64,000 nt of DNA from CAWAHD01 sp963781785 (GTDB taxonomy: Bacteria > Planctomycetota > Planctomycetia > Isosphaerales > Isosphaeraceae): assembly GCA_963781785.1 (NCBI GenBank), contig CAWAHD010000005.1, forward strand, positions 2,790,001 to 2,854,000. Reading direction: 5' to 3'. The notes beneath the pieces were generated by a model. That model made no database searches. It was given only the letters and a program-made list of their open reading frames with translations, and had not been told where the DNA came from. Shown here piece after piece: positions 49,862 through 61,169 of the stretch (positions are counted from its first letter, which is position 1; each line of letters begins with the position of its first letter). Both the position numbers and the translations under genes were made by a program.

Positions 49862-52800
49862 TCAACGCGGTCGAGGACCGAAGGGCTGTTCGGGGAATTC
49901 CAGGTCGTCGATGGTGGTCCGGAGATCGACGCGGTTGAGGAGGAGCCAGGAGTCGGGATCGGCACGGAGCCATGCGAGGTCGCGGAATCCGAACGAGACG
50001 GCCATCCGGAGATGATCGGCGGCCAGGTCGAGATCGCGGTCGCGGACCGACCGGGCGGCTGGGCCGATGGGCGTCTTGCCGTAGCCGATCAGGGCGGCCC
50101 GGCGGGTTTCCTGGAGGGCCAGGCTGGCCAAGTCGCGGGGTCGGTCCTTCCAGAGGTCCCGGCGCTGGGCGTCGAGCCGGTCCGCTTCCTCGCCGGCGCC
50201 CGCGGCTCGGAGGAGCCGGCCGAGGTCCCAGAGGGATTCGGTGAGCCATCCCCGGGCCGGATCCTCCCCTCGGGAGGCGACGCCGGCCGGCTTCAGGGTC
50301 GCCACGGCGCGTCTGAGGATCGGGATCGCGTCGGCGGTCCGGCCTTCGTCGGCCAGGGCCAGGGCCTCTCCGTCGAGGATCGCGCCGAGCCGGGCCTGGA
50401 GCGCCGCGTCCGCGGGCGCGGCGACGGCGACCGGGGCGAGCACCTCGCGGGCCCGTGCCAGCGCCTGCCGCGCCTCGGGCGACTCGCCGGCGTGTCGCAG
50501 GATGGTGGCGAGGCTCGACAGACCCTTCGCCAGGTCGAGGGTCAGGTCCCGGTCGCCCGGACGTGCCTCGAGCCGCACCTGCCTCAGCGCGATCGCCCGG
50601 CGGTAGGAGGCGAATCCCTCGGCGGGCCTGCCCAGGTCGACAGACTGCTCGGCCAGGTTGTCGAGGGTGTAGATCGCATTGAACCGATACTGGTCCACCT
50701 CGGGCGCCTCCTCCATCGACCGGGTCGCTTCCTTGACCGCGTGCTCGAAGGCCGGGAGGGCTTGCTCGTTCTCGCGGGCCTCGTCGCGGATGAATCCCAG
50801 GATGTTCCAGCTCCGCCCCAGCGCCGCACGGAATCGCGGATCCTTGGGCCGGGAGCCGACCAGCTTCTCCAGCACATCGATCGACCGCTCGATCGTGACC
50901 AGCGCCTTGCCGACCTGCTTCGCCTGGTGCTCGAGCGCGGCGATCTCGGCGAGGCTCGTGCCCAGGTCCAACTGGTAACTGAAGACCGACGGATGGGCTG
51001 TCGCCAGCGCCTCGCGATAGGCGAGTGAACGCCTCAGTTCCTCCAGCGCCGCCATCGGCCGGTCGAACTGCGCGAGGATGGTCGCGATGTTGTAATGAGC
51101 CAGCGCGAGCCGCTCCAGGAGGTGGATCGGCCTGGGTCCGGAGGTGACGGCGGCGAGCAGGTCTGCGCAGATGCGCTCGACCTCGCGGAAATCGGCGATG
51201 GCCGCGTCATAATCGCGACGCTTGTGATTCACGAAGCCCCGGACATTGATGATATCGGCCAGCTTCCGCTGGAATCGGGCATCGCCGGGATTGCGGGCCA
51301 GCCATGCCTTCAGCAGGCTCGTGCCGCGTTCGAGGGGCTCGAGGCCCTGGTCGGGGGAGCCGAGCTCGGACTGGATGCGCCCGAGCAAGTGGTCGCACTG
51401 GGCCACGTCGAGCGGGTAGTCGGCGACATCGGGATAGAGCCGGATCAAGGGCAGCAGGACGTCGCGGGCGCGTTCGAGCGCCGACCGGGCCGCCTTGAAC
51501 TGGCCATCGGAGAGGAGCCATGAGCCGATACTGAGCTGGCATTCGGCGAGGTGAGCCCGGATCGACGGGTCGTCGGGGGCGTCGACCTGGAGCTCGCTCC
51601 AGACGGATCGCGCGGCCTCGAAGGCCGCGATCGACTCGCCGATCGTGCCGATCTCGCCGGCGATCTCGCCGAGGTGGTAGTGGGCCTCGGCCAGCTCGCG
51701 GCGAAGCTGGGGGTCGCCGCCCCGCTGGCGGACGAAATCCTTGTAGTAATCGAGGGCCGAAGTCAAGAGCTCGCGGCGCAGGTCGCGGAGGTCGACGGAG
51801 TCCTGCTGCTTGAGCAGGGTATTCTGGCTGACGCTGGTCAGGTAATCGCGCACCGCCTGGTTAGCCATCCGGAAGTTGGTCTGGGCCAGCGCGCGGGCGT
51901 CGGCCTCGCGGCGCCGGCCGCGCTCGACGAACACCACGGCAATCGTCGCCGCCAGCGCGATGCCGATCACGGCGGCGCCGGCGGCGTAGGTCCAGGTCCG
52001 ATGCTGGCGCAGCCATCGGCCGGCGCGCTCCATGCGGCCCTCGGGATAGGCTGAGACGGGCTCGTCGGCCAGCCAGTGCTCGAGGTCCCCGGCCAGCTCG
52101 CGTACCGAGCCGTACCGGCCTTCGCGTCGGACGGCCATCGCCTTCAAGCAGATCGCTTCGAGCGGGGCGGGGACCGAGCGCCGGACCGACCGGGGCGGCC
52201 GGAAATCCCCCTGGCGCACCCGCTCGATCACGTCGAGCACCTTGGCCCCCGGGAAGGCAACCTGGCCGGTGAGCAGCTCGTACAGCGTGGCGCCGAGGCT
52301 GTAGACGTCGCTGGCTGGTCCCAGCTCGTCGATGGCGCCCTTGGCCTGCTCGGGGCTCATGTAGGCCGGCGTCCCGATCGTCGTGCCCGGCTGCGTGCCG
52401 CCGGAGGGCGTCAGCTCGCCGGTGCCCGTCGCCAGGCTCGAGTCGAAGTCGTCGCCGGTTCCTGGCGGGAGGATGTCGGCCTTGCCGACCACCTTGGCCA
52501 GTCCCCAGTCGACCACCAGGGTCTCGCCAAATCGGCCGAGCATGATGTTCGCCGGCTTGATGTCTCGGTGCAGGACGCCGCGGCTGTGCGCAAAATCGAT
52601 CGCGTCGCAGACGTCGAGGAACCGGCCGAGCAACTGGCGGAACGTGATCCCCCAGATCGACTGGCCGCGTCCGCCGGCCGGCCCGGATTCCGGGTGCGAG
52701 CGCCCGTGAAAGTCCCGGATCGCCGCCGACAGGCTCTCGCCGCGGATGAACCGCATCGCGTAGTAAGGCCGGCCCTCGGCATTCTTGCCCAGGCTATAGA

Positions 52801-53437
52801 CGGGGACGATCCCGGGGTGCTCGAGGTTGCCCGTGATCTCGGCCTCGACCAGGAACCGCGCGCGCTGGTCCTCGCGATCGGCGAATCGGGGCAGGATCAC
52901 CTTCAAGGCCACCTCGCGCTGGAGTTCGCAATCCCGGGCCACCCAGACCTGGCCGATCCCGCCGCGTGCATGGGCCCGGATCGGCACGAAGCGATCCCCC
53001 GGGGCGAGGCGCGGCGTCGCCGACGGGCCCGGAGGCTGTAAAGTATCCCCTGCCTGCGTCGTTGCCTGAGTCGCCGAGGAATCCTGCGTCGCCGCGATCG
53101 CCCCGTCGTCCGGGGTCGTGAATAAGGGCGCCGGAGACACGAGATCATCGCCCATCTCCGTCAGCACCTCGGTCGTCAGCCCCTGCGCGATCCACGCTTC
53201 CAGGCACAGCCGAAGCTCGTTGTTGTGCCGTTTCAGATGGGCGGATGCGAGCCGCTCGAGTTCGCGGAGTCGTTCGCCGTCGAGGACGCCCTCGTCCACG
53301 AGTTTCTGGGCCAGCGACTGGGTCTGATCCTTGCTCCGGCCGCTCAAAACGGTGGAAATGCCAGGGCGCCGGATCGAGTCGGTCAGAAGCGCCAGGATGG
53401 TCACGAGCACATCGCGATTCCAATCGTCCACGCGCAT
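49862..53437 (-). CDS. Ser/Thr protein kinase with TPR-like tail
   Basis: About 1,191 residues, intact. An N-terminal helical region of about 130 residues precedes a protein kinase (RGGIGQVWVARD, VALKVILP, HRDIKPANIML, DWGLAK, SPEQAKG), then a transmembrane helix and a long TPR-type helical region (AHYHLGEIAGEIG; ALAHYNIATILAQF). The kinase activation motif reads DWG instead of DFG, as in a known subset of bacterial kinases. ATG 53437 is followed by RVDDWNRDVL; the open frame extends a little upstream but without support. The C-terminal region would be extracytoplasmic and could sense a protein or cell-wall ligand. Confidence 0.88.
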   Translation of the reverse strand: MRVDDWNRDVLVTILALLTDSIRRPGISTVLSGRSKDQTQSLAQKLVDEGVLDGERLRELERLASAHLKRHNNELRLCLEAWIAQGLTTEVLTEMGDDLVSPAPLFTTPDDGAIAATQDSSATQATTQAGDTLQPPGPSATPRLAPGDRFVPIRAHARGGIGQVWVARDCELQREVALKVILPRFADREDQRARFLVEAEITGNLEHPGIVPVYSLGKNAEGRPYYAMRFIRGESLSAAIRDFHGRSHPESGPAGGRGQSIWGITFRQLLGRFLDVCDAIDFAHSRGVLHRDIKPANIMLGRFGETLVVDWGLAKVVGKADILPPGTGDDFDSSLATGTGELTPSGGTQPGTTIGTPAYMSPEQAKGAIDELGPASDVYSLGATLYELLTGQVAFPGAKVLDVIERVRQGDFRPPRSVRRSVPAPLEAICLKAMAVRREGRYGSVRELAGDLEHWLADEPVSAYPEGRMERAGRWLRQHRTWTYAAGAAVIGIALAATIAVVFVERGRRREADARALAQTNFRMANQAVRDYLTSVSQNTLLKQQDSVDLRDLRRELLTSALDYYKDFVRQRGGDPQLRRELAEAHYHLGEIAGEIGTIGESIAAFEAARSVWSELQVDAPDDPSIRAHLAECQLSIGSWLLSDGQFKAARSALERARDVLLPLIRLYPDVADYPLDVAQCDHLLGRIQSELGSPDQGLEPLERGTSLLKAWLARNPGDARFQRKLADIINVRGFVNHKRRDYDAAIADFREVERICADLLAAVTSGPRPIHLLERLALAHYNIATILAQFDRPMAALEELRRSLAYREALATAHPSVFSYQLDLGTSLAEIAALEHQAKQVGKALVTIERSIDVLEKLVGSRPKDPRFRAALGRSWNILGFIRDEARENEQALPAFEHAVKEATRSMEEAPEVDQYRFNAIYTLDNLAEQSVDLGRPAEGFASYRRAIALRQVRLEARPGDRDLTLDLAKGLSSLATILRHAGESPEARQALARAREVLAPVAVAAPADAALQARLGAILDGEALALADEGRTADAIPILRRAVATLKPAGVASRGEDPARGWLTESLWDLGRLLRAAGAGEEADRLDAQRRDLWKDRPRDLASLALQETRRAALIGYGKTPIGPAARSVRDRDLDLAADHLRMAVSFGFRDLAWLRADPDSWLLLNRVDLRTTIDDLEFPEQPFGPRPR

Positions 53438-53770
53438 TCCCCTGGACGGCTCCCACCGGCTCGGTGGGCCGGGATCCCCGGTGCACCCCCAGGCGACACG
53501 CCTGGCCGTTCCATGATACACGGAGACACCGGCCTATGCGCGCTTTCGCGGAATCGCGTCCTCCCGAGCATCGACCCGCGTGCCCCGGCCAATCCGATCG
53601 GGCCCAGTCGTGGACGGGCCGGGGTCGATCTGCTCTTCGTTAACCTTCTGCTTGCCAACGAGTTATCAAGTTCAAATCTCGTCGCCGCGTTCGCGCCGAA
53701 AACAGGCGGCTGATCGCTGACGTGCCGGGTCTGATTGTGCGCGTCATGCGATCTAGGGGAACTGCGACGC
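53438..53770. other. intergenic region
   Basis: Upstream region of the TPR kinase and downstream of the ankyrin gene. No gene or RNA recognised. Confidence 0.4.
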
Positions 53771-55552
53771 TCACGCCGAGTCGCCACCGTGCCGGCGCAA
53801 AACGGCCGCCAGATCCTGGCGGCCATTGTGCAGCATCTGGTCGATGGGGGTGCGGCCTGCGTTGTCCTTGGCGTTGATGTCGGCACCGTGTTCGAGGAGA
53901 AGCTCGATGATCTCCTCGCCGTGCTGCGTGTCTTTGAATGGGTAGTGCAAGGGAATGCGTCCGACATTGTCGCGGACGTTTACGCAGTCTGGGTCCTCGC
54001 GCAGCAACGTGCGCACGCGGTCGAGTCCTCCGATCTTGACGGCGTCCCAGATCTGCGCGAACTGAAGCAGATACTCAACGACGTGGCGCTGGCCCTTGTA
54101 GTTTGCGAAGCTCAGCGGTGTGCCGTCGAAGTTACGATCGCGGCAGTGCACGTCCGCCCCGAGTTCGACGAGCAATTTGACGGTGTCCAGTCGACCGGCG
54201 CGAGCGGCGCGATGCAACGGCGATTCATCACCCGGTTTGCCGTTCACGTCAACGCCCAGTTCCACCAACAAGCGAAGACTGTCCACACGGCCGGCTTCGG
54301 CGGCCCAGATGAGGAGTCCTCCCGTATCGTCCAGGAGCGACGGATCGCTCGCCACGAGTTCACGGGCGCGATCCGCATCGTCTCGGTAGCAGGCTATATG
54401 AAATTCCTCCTCGTTACTGAGAGTGATCGCGATTCGCTTCGCTCCCTTTGCGACAAGATAGTCGGCAATCTGTTGTTGACCGTGATATACGGCTTCCGCA
54501 TAGGGTGCTCGCGCGCCGGCCGGATACTGGCTTGTGGCGTTAACGTCGGCGCCGTTCTCGACGAGCAGCTTGACGCGGTCGAAATAGTTCGCCGAAATTG
54601 CCCAACGCAATTGGTAAGCGAGAATGTCCGACGGGCTGCGCGGCGCAGAGGCGTACGGCCAGTGCTGCCAGAACCGCTTGAACCACGGCCCGCCCTGATC
54701 CTTGCCCAGGCCATACTCGAAGAGCAGCTTCAAGTGCTCGTCGTCGTCATACTGCATGCGGTTGTAGAGTCCCTGGTTGTCATTCGGGTCGGCACCGGCT
54801 TGGAGCAGCAGCCGCGCGAACTCGCGCCAGTGTGGATGCGGCGGCTGCCACAATGGTCCTTCGCCTCGACCCACGTCGTCCTCGCCCAGGCCGAGCACTC
54901 CCGTCAGCGCGGTAAAGAGGAAGCCCCCCTCCCACAGGAAGCCCGCGTTCGGGTCGGCGCCATGCTCGAGCAACAGCCGCGCTGCTTCTAACGTCGAGTG
55001 CTCTTCGGCTTCGGTGTCGAGTCGTGAGTACGCCGGGTAAAGCAGCGGTTCCCAATCGAACGGCCCACCTTTCGCGTGCACGTCGGCGTTCTTCGTCAAG
55101 AAGTCGGCAACCGCCGCGACGTCGCCAACGGCGGCAGCGGTGTAGATGTTGGACTTGGCGAGGTGCGGCTTCGCGGCGAGGAGCTGCCGCGCCTTCACAC
55201 GCCGCAAAGGATGATCGCCGTCGAAATAAGTGATGCACGCCAGGCGCAGGAACCTGTTCGCATCGTCACTCGACTTTGGTTCGAGAGGCCGCCAGTAGGG
55301 TTGGATCGTCTGGACGTAGCTTTTCAGCTTCTGCCAGCTTGGGAAGCCGTAGCTTCTGGCGAGCACACGCTGCGCGTCGTGCAAAGCAAAAGCAGCCGGT
55401 TCGGGAGCCCGTTCGTGCTGCTGGACTTCGGCAACTGCGTTGGCGACGCCGGACCGGTAGGCTTTGAGCAGTTCCTTCGCCTGACGCTTGAACTGGTTGA
55501 AGTCCGGCCGATAGGGCCACTTGCGATCTGCTGAGAGATTGGAATCGGTCAC
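53771..55552 (-). CDS. ankyrin-repeat protein
   Basis: 593 residues, intact. At least eight ankyrin units (LLLEHGADPNAG; LLVENGADVNAT; PLHRAARAGRLDTVKLLVELGADV; LLLEHGADINAKDNAGRTP). The N-terminus (FKRQAKELLKAYRSG, LARSYGFPSWQKLKSYV) is a recurrent helical module found in bacterial ankyrin proteins. GTG 55552 has an ideal AAAGGAGG 5 bases upstream. No signal peptide is seen, so it is probably cytoplasmic. A protein-binding role is expected; the partner is unknown. Confidence 0.88.
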   Translation of the reverse strand: MTDSNLSADRKWPYRPDFNQFKRQAKELLKAYRSGVANAVAEVQQHERAPEPAAFALHDAQRVLARSYGFPSWQKLKSYVQTIQPYWRPLEPKSSDDANRFLRLACITYFDGDHPLRRVKARQLLAAKPHLAKSNIYTAAAVGDVAAVADFLTKNADVHAKGGPFDWEPLLYPAYSRLDTEAEEHSTLEAARLLLEHGADPNAGFLWEGGFLFTALTGVLGLGEDDVGRGEGPLWQPPHPHWREFARLLLQAGADPNDNQGLYNRMQYDDDEHLKLLFEYGLGKDQGGPWFKRFWQHWPYASAPRSPSDILAYQLRWAISANYFDRVKLLVENGADVNATSQYPAGARAPYAEAVYHGQQQIADYLVAKGAKRIAITLSNEEEFHIACYRDDADRARELVASDPSLLDDTGGLLIWAAEAGRVDSLRLLVELGVDVNGKPGDESPLHRAARAGRLDTVKLLVELGADVHCRDRNFDGTPLSFANYKGQRHVVEYLLQFAQIWDAVKIGGLDRVRTLLREDPDCVNVRDNVGRIPLHYPFKDTQHGEEIIELLLEHGADINAKDNAGRTPIDQMLHNGRQDLAAVLRRHGGDSA

Positions 55553-56064
55553 AACGACCTCCTTTCAGTGCACCCGGTGTCCGCGTCACGGGCTGAAAGA
55601 AGGTACGTCAGCCGAGTCGAAATCGCTTTGTCGATCGCCGTCGGGTGGACTCAGTCCTTTCCGCGGACACGGCAGCGCCCCGACGCGCTGCCGAACAGGT
55701 TACGAGTCTTGAGGCGCCGGGTCAATCCGACTTTCCTTCAAGGAATCGATCGCCTACGGTTTCAGAGGCGTCGCAAGTGCTTTCACAGCCGACGATAATC
55801 CCGCCGGCATTGCGCGAACACTGGCGATAAAAAGTTCAATAGCCGTCCTGTTATCCCGACTCAGAGTTGCAATCACTGGTTCGCTGCAGCCCGCTCAGCG
55901 CTTGGCTCGCGTCGCGGCGAGAATGGCGGCGATCGTAGGCGTCTTCGCCGAGCACCGTCGGCCCCTTCAGGGCATGGTCGTGGCGCTTCTCGCTTTCGGA
56001 GCAGCCTCCAGATGACTACATTGGGAATAAGAGCAATCCCACTCCGCGCCGCTTGAACTGGGGA
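55553..56064. other. intergenic region between divergent genes
   Basis: About 510 bp. It contains an 8-bp stem-loop (CGGCAGCG/CGCTGCCG, 55670-55693) with no T run. No other feature was recognised. Confidence 0.4.
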
Positions 56065-56799
56065 ATGAAGACGTCGATGAGTACCGCGGCAAGAACAAAA
56101 AGCCGAAGGGTCCGGTCCGAGTTGCCGCCTTTGCACAACGGCGATCGGCTGACTCAGCCCGAATTTCACCGGCGCTATGAGGCTTATCCTGAGGATGTCA
56201 AGTTTGAGCTGATTGAAGGCACCGTTTACATGGGCTCGCCGCTGCGCGAAACGCATTCGGATTATGAAGACGAGTTAGGTTTTGTCTTCGGTGTTTATCG
56301 GCGGGCAACGCCAGGCGTCAAGGCGATTCACGGAGCCACAACCATCTTGGGCGTAGAGAGCGAGCCGCAGCCGGATCTGGGGCTCCGGATCCTGGAGGAG
56401 TATGGGGGTCGGTCCCGTCTGACGCGGAAGAAGTACGTTGAGGGACCGCCAGAATTACTGGCAGAGATCAGTCACAGCACCGTCGCCATCGATCTCCACC
56501 AAAAGAAGGCGGATTATCAAAGAGCCGGCGTCCAGGAATACTTGGTCGTGTGCGTCGATGAGCGGCTGCTGTTATGGTTCGATTTCAAGAACCAGCAGTC
56601 CATTCCGGCGAATGCTCAGGGTATCTATCGTTCCCAGGTTTACCCTGGCTTATGGCTTCACGGTCCAGCCTTGCTGGCTCTCGACTCATCCCGTGTTGAA
56701 GACGTGGCTCGCCAGGGGCTGGCGAGCTCCGAGCACGCCGCTTTTGTCGAGCGACTCAGCGCGGCGAGGCGCAAGCGTGCTCACAAAAGGGGGCGTTAG
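56065..56799 (+). CDS. Uma2-family putative endonuclease
   Basis: About 244 residues. FELIEGTVYMGSPL, the PDLGLRI and EGPPELLAEISHST strands and KKADYQRAGVQEYLVV are typical of the family and include the expected acidic and lysine positions of a PD-(D/E)xK nuclease fold. Starts at ATG 56065 or ATG 56077; neither has a perfect ribosome-binding site. It is divergent from the ankyrin gene. Biological role unproven. Confidence 0.85.
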   Translation: MKTSMSTAARTKSRRVRSELPPLHNGDRLTQPEFHRRYEAYPEDVKFELIEGTVYMGSPLRETHSDYEDELGFVFGVYRRATPGVKAIHGATTILGVESEPQPDLGLRILEEYGGRSRLTRKKYVEGPPELLAEISHSTVAIDLHQKKADYQRAGVQEYLVVCVDERLLLWFDFKNQQSIPANAQGIYRSQVYPGLWLHGPALLALDSSRVEDVARQGLASSEHAAFVERLSAARRKRAHKRGR

Positions 56800-56921
56800 G
56801 GGGTCTTGACGTAGCCGCTGTTCGCCCGCGAGTCCCGCATCCATTGTCGCTTGATTACGCTCGGACCGCACCTTCCTCGAAATTCGGGACGATCGTTGAG
56901 AAGAGGATGTCCCTCTTGCAG

Positions 56922-57060
56922 TTAAAAGCGGTGGATGCCCGCACCGGCGTAGAAGTCGCGGTCGCGGCGCACGCGATGGTTGATCGCGTCGAGCGCGGTC
57001 ATCAGCCGGCGGCGGCGGTCGTTGCCTCGCGTGTCGAAGGCATCGGCTTTCCTCAGAAGG
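56922..57060 (-). pseudogene. possible fragment of a umuC-like DNA polymerase V gene
   Basis: About 45 codons on the minus strand read DRRRRLMTALDAINHRV and FYAGAGIHRF, similar to the C-terminal end of UmuC-type polymerases (LMxALDxINxRxGRD). No start and no remainder of the gene are visible. Recognised from memory of the motif only. Confidence 0.3.
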
Positions 57061-57063
57061 CGT

Positions 57064-60000
57064 TCATTTCTGTGCCGCCCCGCGTTCCCGGTTTTCCGGA
57101 CCACTTCGGGGACCTGTGGACGGAATCAGTGCTTCCGCCTCGCGGCGCAGGACGTGTGCTTCCAGCCAGTTGTGGTAGTGCAACCCTGACTCCTCTTCGG
57201 CCCGGGCCGGCATCCCGTCACGGTACTGGTCGAGCCACACCTGGGCCTTCTCCAGCCAGCGATGCGCCTCCTCGTCCTTCCCGAGGCGCTGACTGGTCAG
57301 GGCCAGCCACAGCCAGTTGACCACCGCACGGCCCGACTTGTGCTCGGCCTGCAGGCTCTGCTCGAACAAGGGCACCACCGGCTGGAAACGGCCGGCGCGG
57401 TACGCCAGGGCCCCTTGTTCGGTCAGCGACCAGAACGCTCGGGCGGAGGCCTGGAGCTCCTTCTCGGCCAGCCGGCCGGCCAGCGAAGTCTCGGCGACGG
57501 CATCAGGAGCCAGGGTGCATGCGCGAGCCGCATGGTAGGACCGCGGACCGCCCGACTTGCCACACCGCTCAATCATGTGGGCACAGGCCCTGACGTAGCC
57601 CGGGCTATCGCCCGACAGCAACAGCAGGGCGGCGTACTCGAACCAAATGTGGCCGTCGCTGGGCGCGCCGGCCTTGATGGCCTTTGTGTAGCAGTCGGCG
57701 GCCCGGGCCCAGTCCCGGCGTGCGGCGAACGCCCGGCCCTCCTCTAGCGGGTCGGCGGCGAGCATGCGTTCGCCAAGGTTTAGCTTCTGCTGCAAGGCCG
57801 GGCGGCGGGGATCCTCGGCGGAGAGCAAGTCGAATGCGCGGCGGACGGCCGTGCGGACCTCGGTGAAGCGGCCGCTCCGGAGCAGCGTCTCAGCCAGACA
57901 CTCATGCGCCTTGCCACGTCGAGGATCGAGCTCGATGGCGCAGCGGAACTCGGCCATCGCCTCGTCGAGCCGGCCCCTGGCCTGCCAGCACAATCCGAGC
58001 TGGACGTGCGCCAAGGCCGTCTTGGGGTCGAGCTCGATGGCGCGGCGGTACTCGGCCATCGCCTCGTCGAGCCGGCCCTTGTCCTGGCAGCACATGCCCA
58101 GGAGGTGGTGGGCCGGGCTCCCCTTGGGGTCGAGCTCGATGGCGCGGCGGAATTCGGCCATCGCCTCGTCGAGCCGGCCCTTGTCCCGCCAGCACAGGCC
58201 AAGCTGGAAGTGGGTGAATGCCGCCTTGGGGTCGAGCTCGATGGCGCGGCGGTACTCGGCCGTCGCCTCGTCGAGCTGGCCCCTGGCCTGCAAGCACCTG
58301 CCGAGGAGGTGGTGGGCCGGGCTCCCCTTGGGGTCGAGCTCGATGGCGCGGCGGAATTCGGCCATCGCCTCGTCGAGCCGGCCCTTGTCCCGCCAGCACA
58401 TGCCGAGGTGGTGGTGGGCCGCGCCCCCCTTGGAGTCGAGCTCGATAGCGCGGCGGAATTCGGCCATCGCCTCGTCGAGCCGCCCCCTGGCCTGCCAGCA
58501 CACGCCGAGGCCGAAGTGGGCCGCGCTCCCCCTGGGGTCGAGCTCGATGGCGCGACGGATCTCGGCCATCGCCTCGTCGAGCCGGCCCTTGTCCTGCAAG
58601 CACATTCCGAGCTGGTAGTGGGACGCGCCCCCCTGGGCGCCGAGTTCGATGGCGCGGCGATACTCGGCCATCGCCTCGTCGAGCCGGCCCCTGGCCTGCC
58701 AGCACATGCCGAGGTGGTGGTGGGCCGGTGCCCCTTCGGGGTCGAGCTCGATGGCGCGGCGGAACTCGGCCACCGCCTCGTCGAGCTTGCCCTTGTCCTG
58801 CCAGTACATGCCGAGGTGGTGGTGGGCCGGTGCCCCTTCGGGGTTGAGTTCGATGGCGCGGCGGAATTCGGCCAGCGCCTCGTCGAGCCGGCCCCTGGCC
58901 AGCAAGCACGCGCCGAGCCCGTTGTGGGCCCAGGCCCCCCCGGGGTCGAATTCGATGGCGCGGCGGAATTCGGCAAGCGCAAGGTCGAGCTGGCCCCTGG
59001 CCTGCAAGCACAGGCCCAGCCGGTGGTGGTGCGCACCCACCTTCGGCGCGAGTTCGATAGCCTTGCGGACGGCCCGGATCGCCTCGTCCACCTGGCCGTG
59101 GTGCTGCAAGGCCACGCTGACGCCGAAGTGGACCTCGGCCGCCGTCGGCCGCAGCGCCAGGGCGGCCCGGTAGAAGCCCACAGCGTCCGCCGGCTTCCGG
59201 TCCCGCAGCGCCTCGCCGAGCGCGTAGCTGAGCCAGAAGTCCTCCGGGTGCCTCCCCTGCGCCGCCCGTAACAGCGGCTCGGCCTGCTCGTCCTTCTGTC
59301 CCATCTTCTTCGCCAAGAGCGCTAAGAGCGGGGTCGGAGGCCCGCTCTCGGGTGCCCCCTCGTCCAGCCGCTCTTGCGCCTCCGCGGCCAGGCGCCTCTG
59401 GCGATCGCGGTTTTCCCACAAGGCCGGGCGCGGAAGCGGTCGCCCCACCGCGGATCCGGATCGACCCGCTGGGCCAGGCCCAGCAGCCGTGCCCTCGACC
59501 GTGTATCGCCGAGCGCGTCGGCGAGGTAGGCCCAGTGGTCCAGGGCCATCACGAGCTGCGGACGCAGGTCGGAGGCGGCGATCCGGGCCGCCACGGCCTC
59601 CGCTTCCCCGCGAACGTCCAGCCCCGCGGTCTCGAAGGCGCGCGCGTAGGCGTCGGCCATGCCCCGGAAATCAAGGCGGTTGCCCTCGATCGACGGGGTG
59701 AGCCGGATCCGGTCCAGCGCGGCCGCCAGCCGCAGGCCCTCGCCCGCCTGGACCAGCCGCCGCCGCAGGTCGTCCGAGCCGGCCTCGTCCAGGCGGCTCC
59801 TGGCCTGCGTGAGAACGGCCTGCGCCTCCGGCCAGCGGCCCTGCTGCCGCAGGCCTGGGACCGCGGCGAGCGCCGTCTTGACCGCCTCCCGCGCCCGCCC
59901 CTGCCGCTGAGCCTGCTGTCGCTCCAACCACAGCCCGCCGCCGACCGTGAGGATGAAAAGGGCCAGAAGCGCCGCCAGCAACCCCGCCGTCGTCGGCTTG

Positions 60001-61097
60001 CGCCGGCCCCAGCGCCACAACCGCCCTCCCCAGCCTGGAGGCCGGGCCTGGATCGGCCGCCCCTCCTTGAAGCGCGTCAGGTCGTCGGCCAGCGCCCTTG
60101 CGCTGGCGTAGCGACGCTCTGGCTCCTTGGACAGGCACTTCAAACAAATCGTCTCCAGGTCGCGCGGCACTTTCGGGTTCAATCGCGCGGGGGATACCGG
60201 CTCGTGATTGAGGACCAGCCGCTCGGTTTCGGCCGCCGTCTCGCCTCGGAACGGCGGCCTTCCGGTGAGCAGTTCATAGAGGAGGGCGCCGAGCGCGTAG
60301 ATGTCCGCGGCCGGCCCGATCGTACCCGCCTTCCCGATCACCTGCTCGGGTGCCATGTAGCTGGGAGTCCCGATCCGAGTACCGCTCAGGGTAAAGGCCG
60401 GCTCTCCGTCAAAGTGCCGCGCCAGGCCGAAATCGGCGACCTTGGGTGTGCCCTCGGCCGTCAGCAGGACGTTGGCCGGCTTCAAGTCGCGGTGCACGAT
60501 CCTGCCGCGGTGCGCCACCTGCACGGCCTCGGCCAGCGTGGCCACGAGCGCGGCCGCCTGGCGGGCCGGCTGCGGCGTGCCGGCCAGGGCCTGGGACAGG
60601 CTGCCCCCCTCGACCAGCTCCATGGTGAAGTACGGCCACCCCTGGTGGTCCCCCACGTCGTGGACCTGCACGATGTTGGCGTGGTGCAGGCTGGCCGCCG
60701 CCTCCGCTTCGCGCTGGAACCGAGCCCGCTCGAGGGGCCCGGCGTAGGCGCCTGTAATTAGCATCTTGAGGGCGACGAGGCGGTTGAGCCGGAGGTGCCG
60801 GGCCTTGTAGACCAGGCCCATGCCCCCGCGCCCGAGGAGGGCCTCGACCTCATAGCCGGGTATCTGCGGCAGCTCAGCGCCTGTATGCCACGGAATGGAG
60901 GTATCCGCGCCCGGACCGGCGTCGGACCCCGGCGTCGGAAACAGCGCATTGAGGTCCGCCTTGACGGCGCACATCCGCAACCAGCGCCGGCGGACCTCGG
61001 GCAGCAGCTCGGGGCAAAGGGCGCAGACCTGCTCCGGCGTACACCCGGAGTCGCAGAGCTCGTCGAGTAGCTCATGCACCCGCGGATCGACGGCCAT
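57064..61097 (-). CDS. Ser/Thr protein kinase with TPR array (frameshifted)
   Basis: About 1,344 residues when restored. An N-terminal region of about 80 residues (ELLDELCDSGCTPEQV), a kinase (GRGGMGLVYKAR, VALKML, HRDLKPANVL, DFGLAR, APEQVIGK), a transmembrane helix, a helical linker ending in RWGDRFR, then about twelve TPRs of 34 residues and a C-terminal helical domain. One base is missing near 59430; restoring it joins RFRDPALWENRDRQRRLA, a motif common in planctomycete kinases. ATG 61097 has GAGGAG 7 bases upstream. A broken ECF sigma gene directly precedes it, reproducing the sigma-kinase pairing typical of planctomycetes. Confidence 0.85.
57915..59040 (-). repeat. 102-bp tandem repeat array encoding TPRs
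   Basis: Eleven near-identical 34-residue units (LGMCWQxxGRLDEAMAEF) follow each other without gaps. The variable pair ARG or DKG alternates through most of the array, which points to duplication of two-unit blocks of 204 bp. Confidence 0.85.
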
Positions 61098-61169
61098 GAC
61101 GGGGCTCCTCAAGACGGATGCTTGCCAGGACACCGACCCCCACAGAACCCACTCCCTGCCGGTAAGCAC

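Noticed and set aside
57904..59419. Long open frames in several frames across the TPR array
   Set aside because: They arise because a 102-bp repeat without stops is open in every frame. Only the minus-strand TPR reading has a protein pattern.
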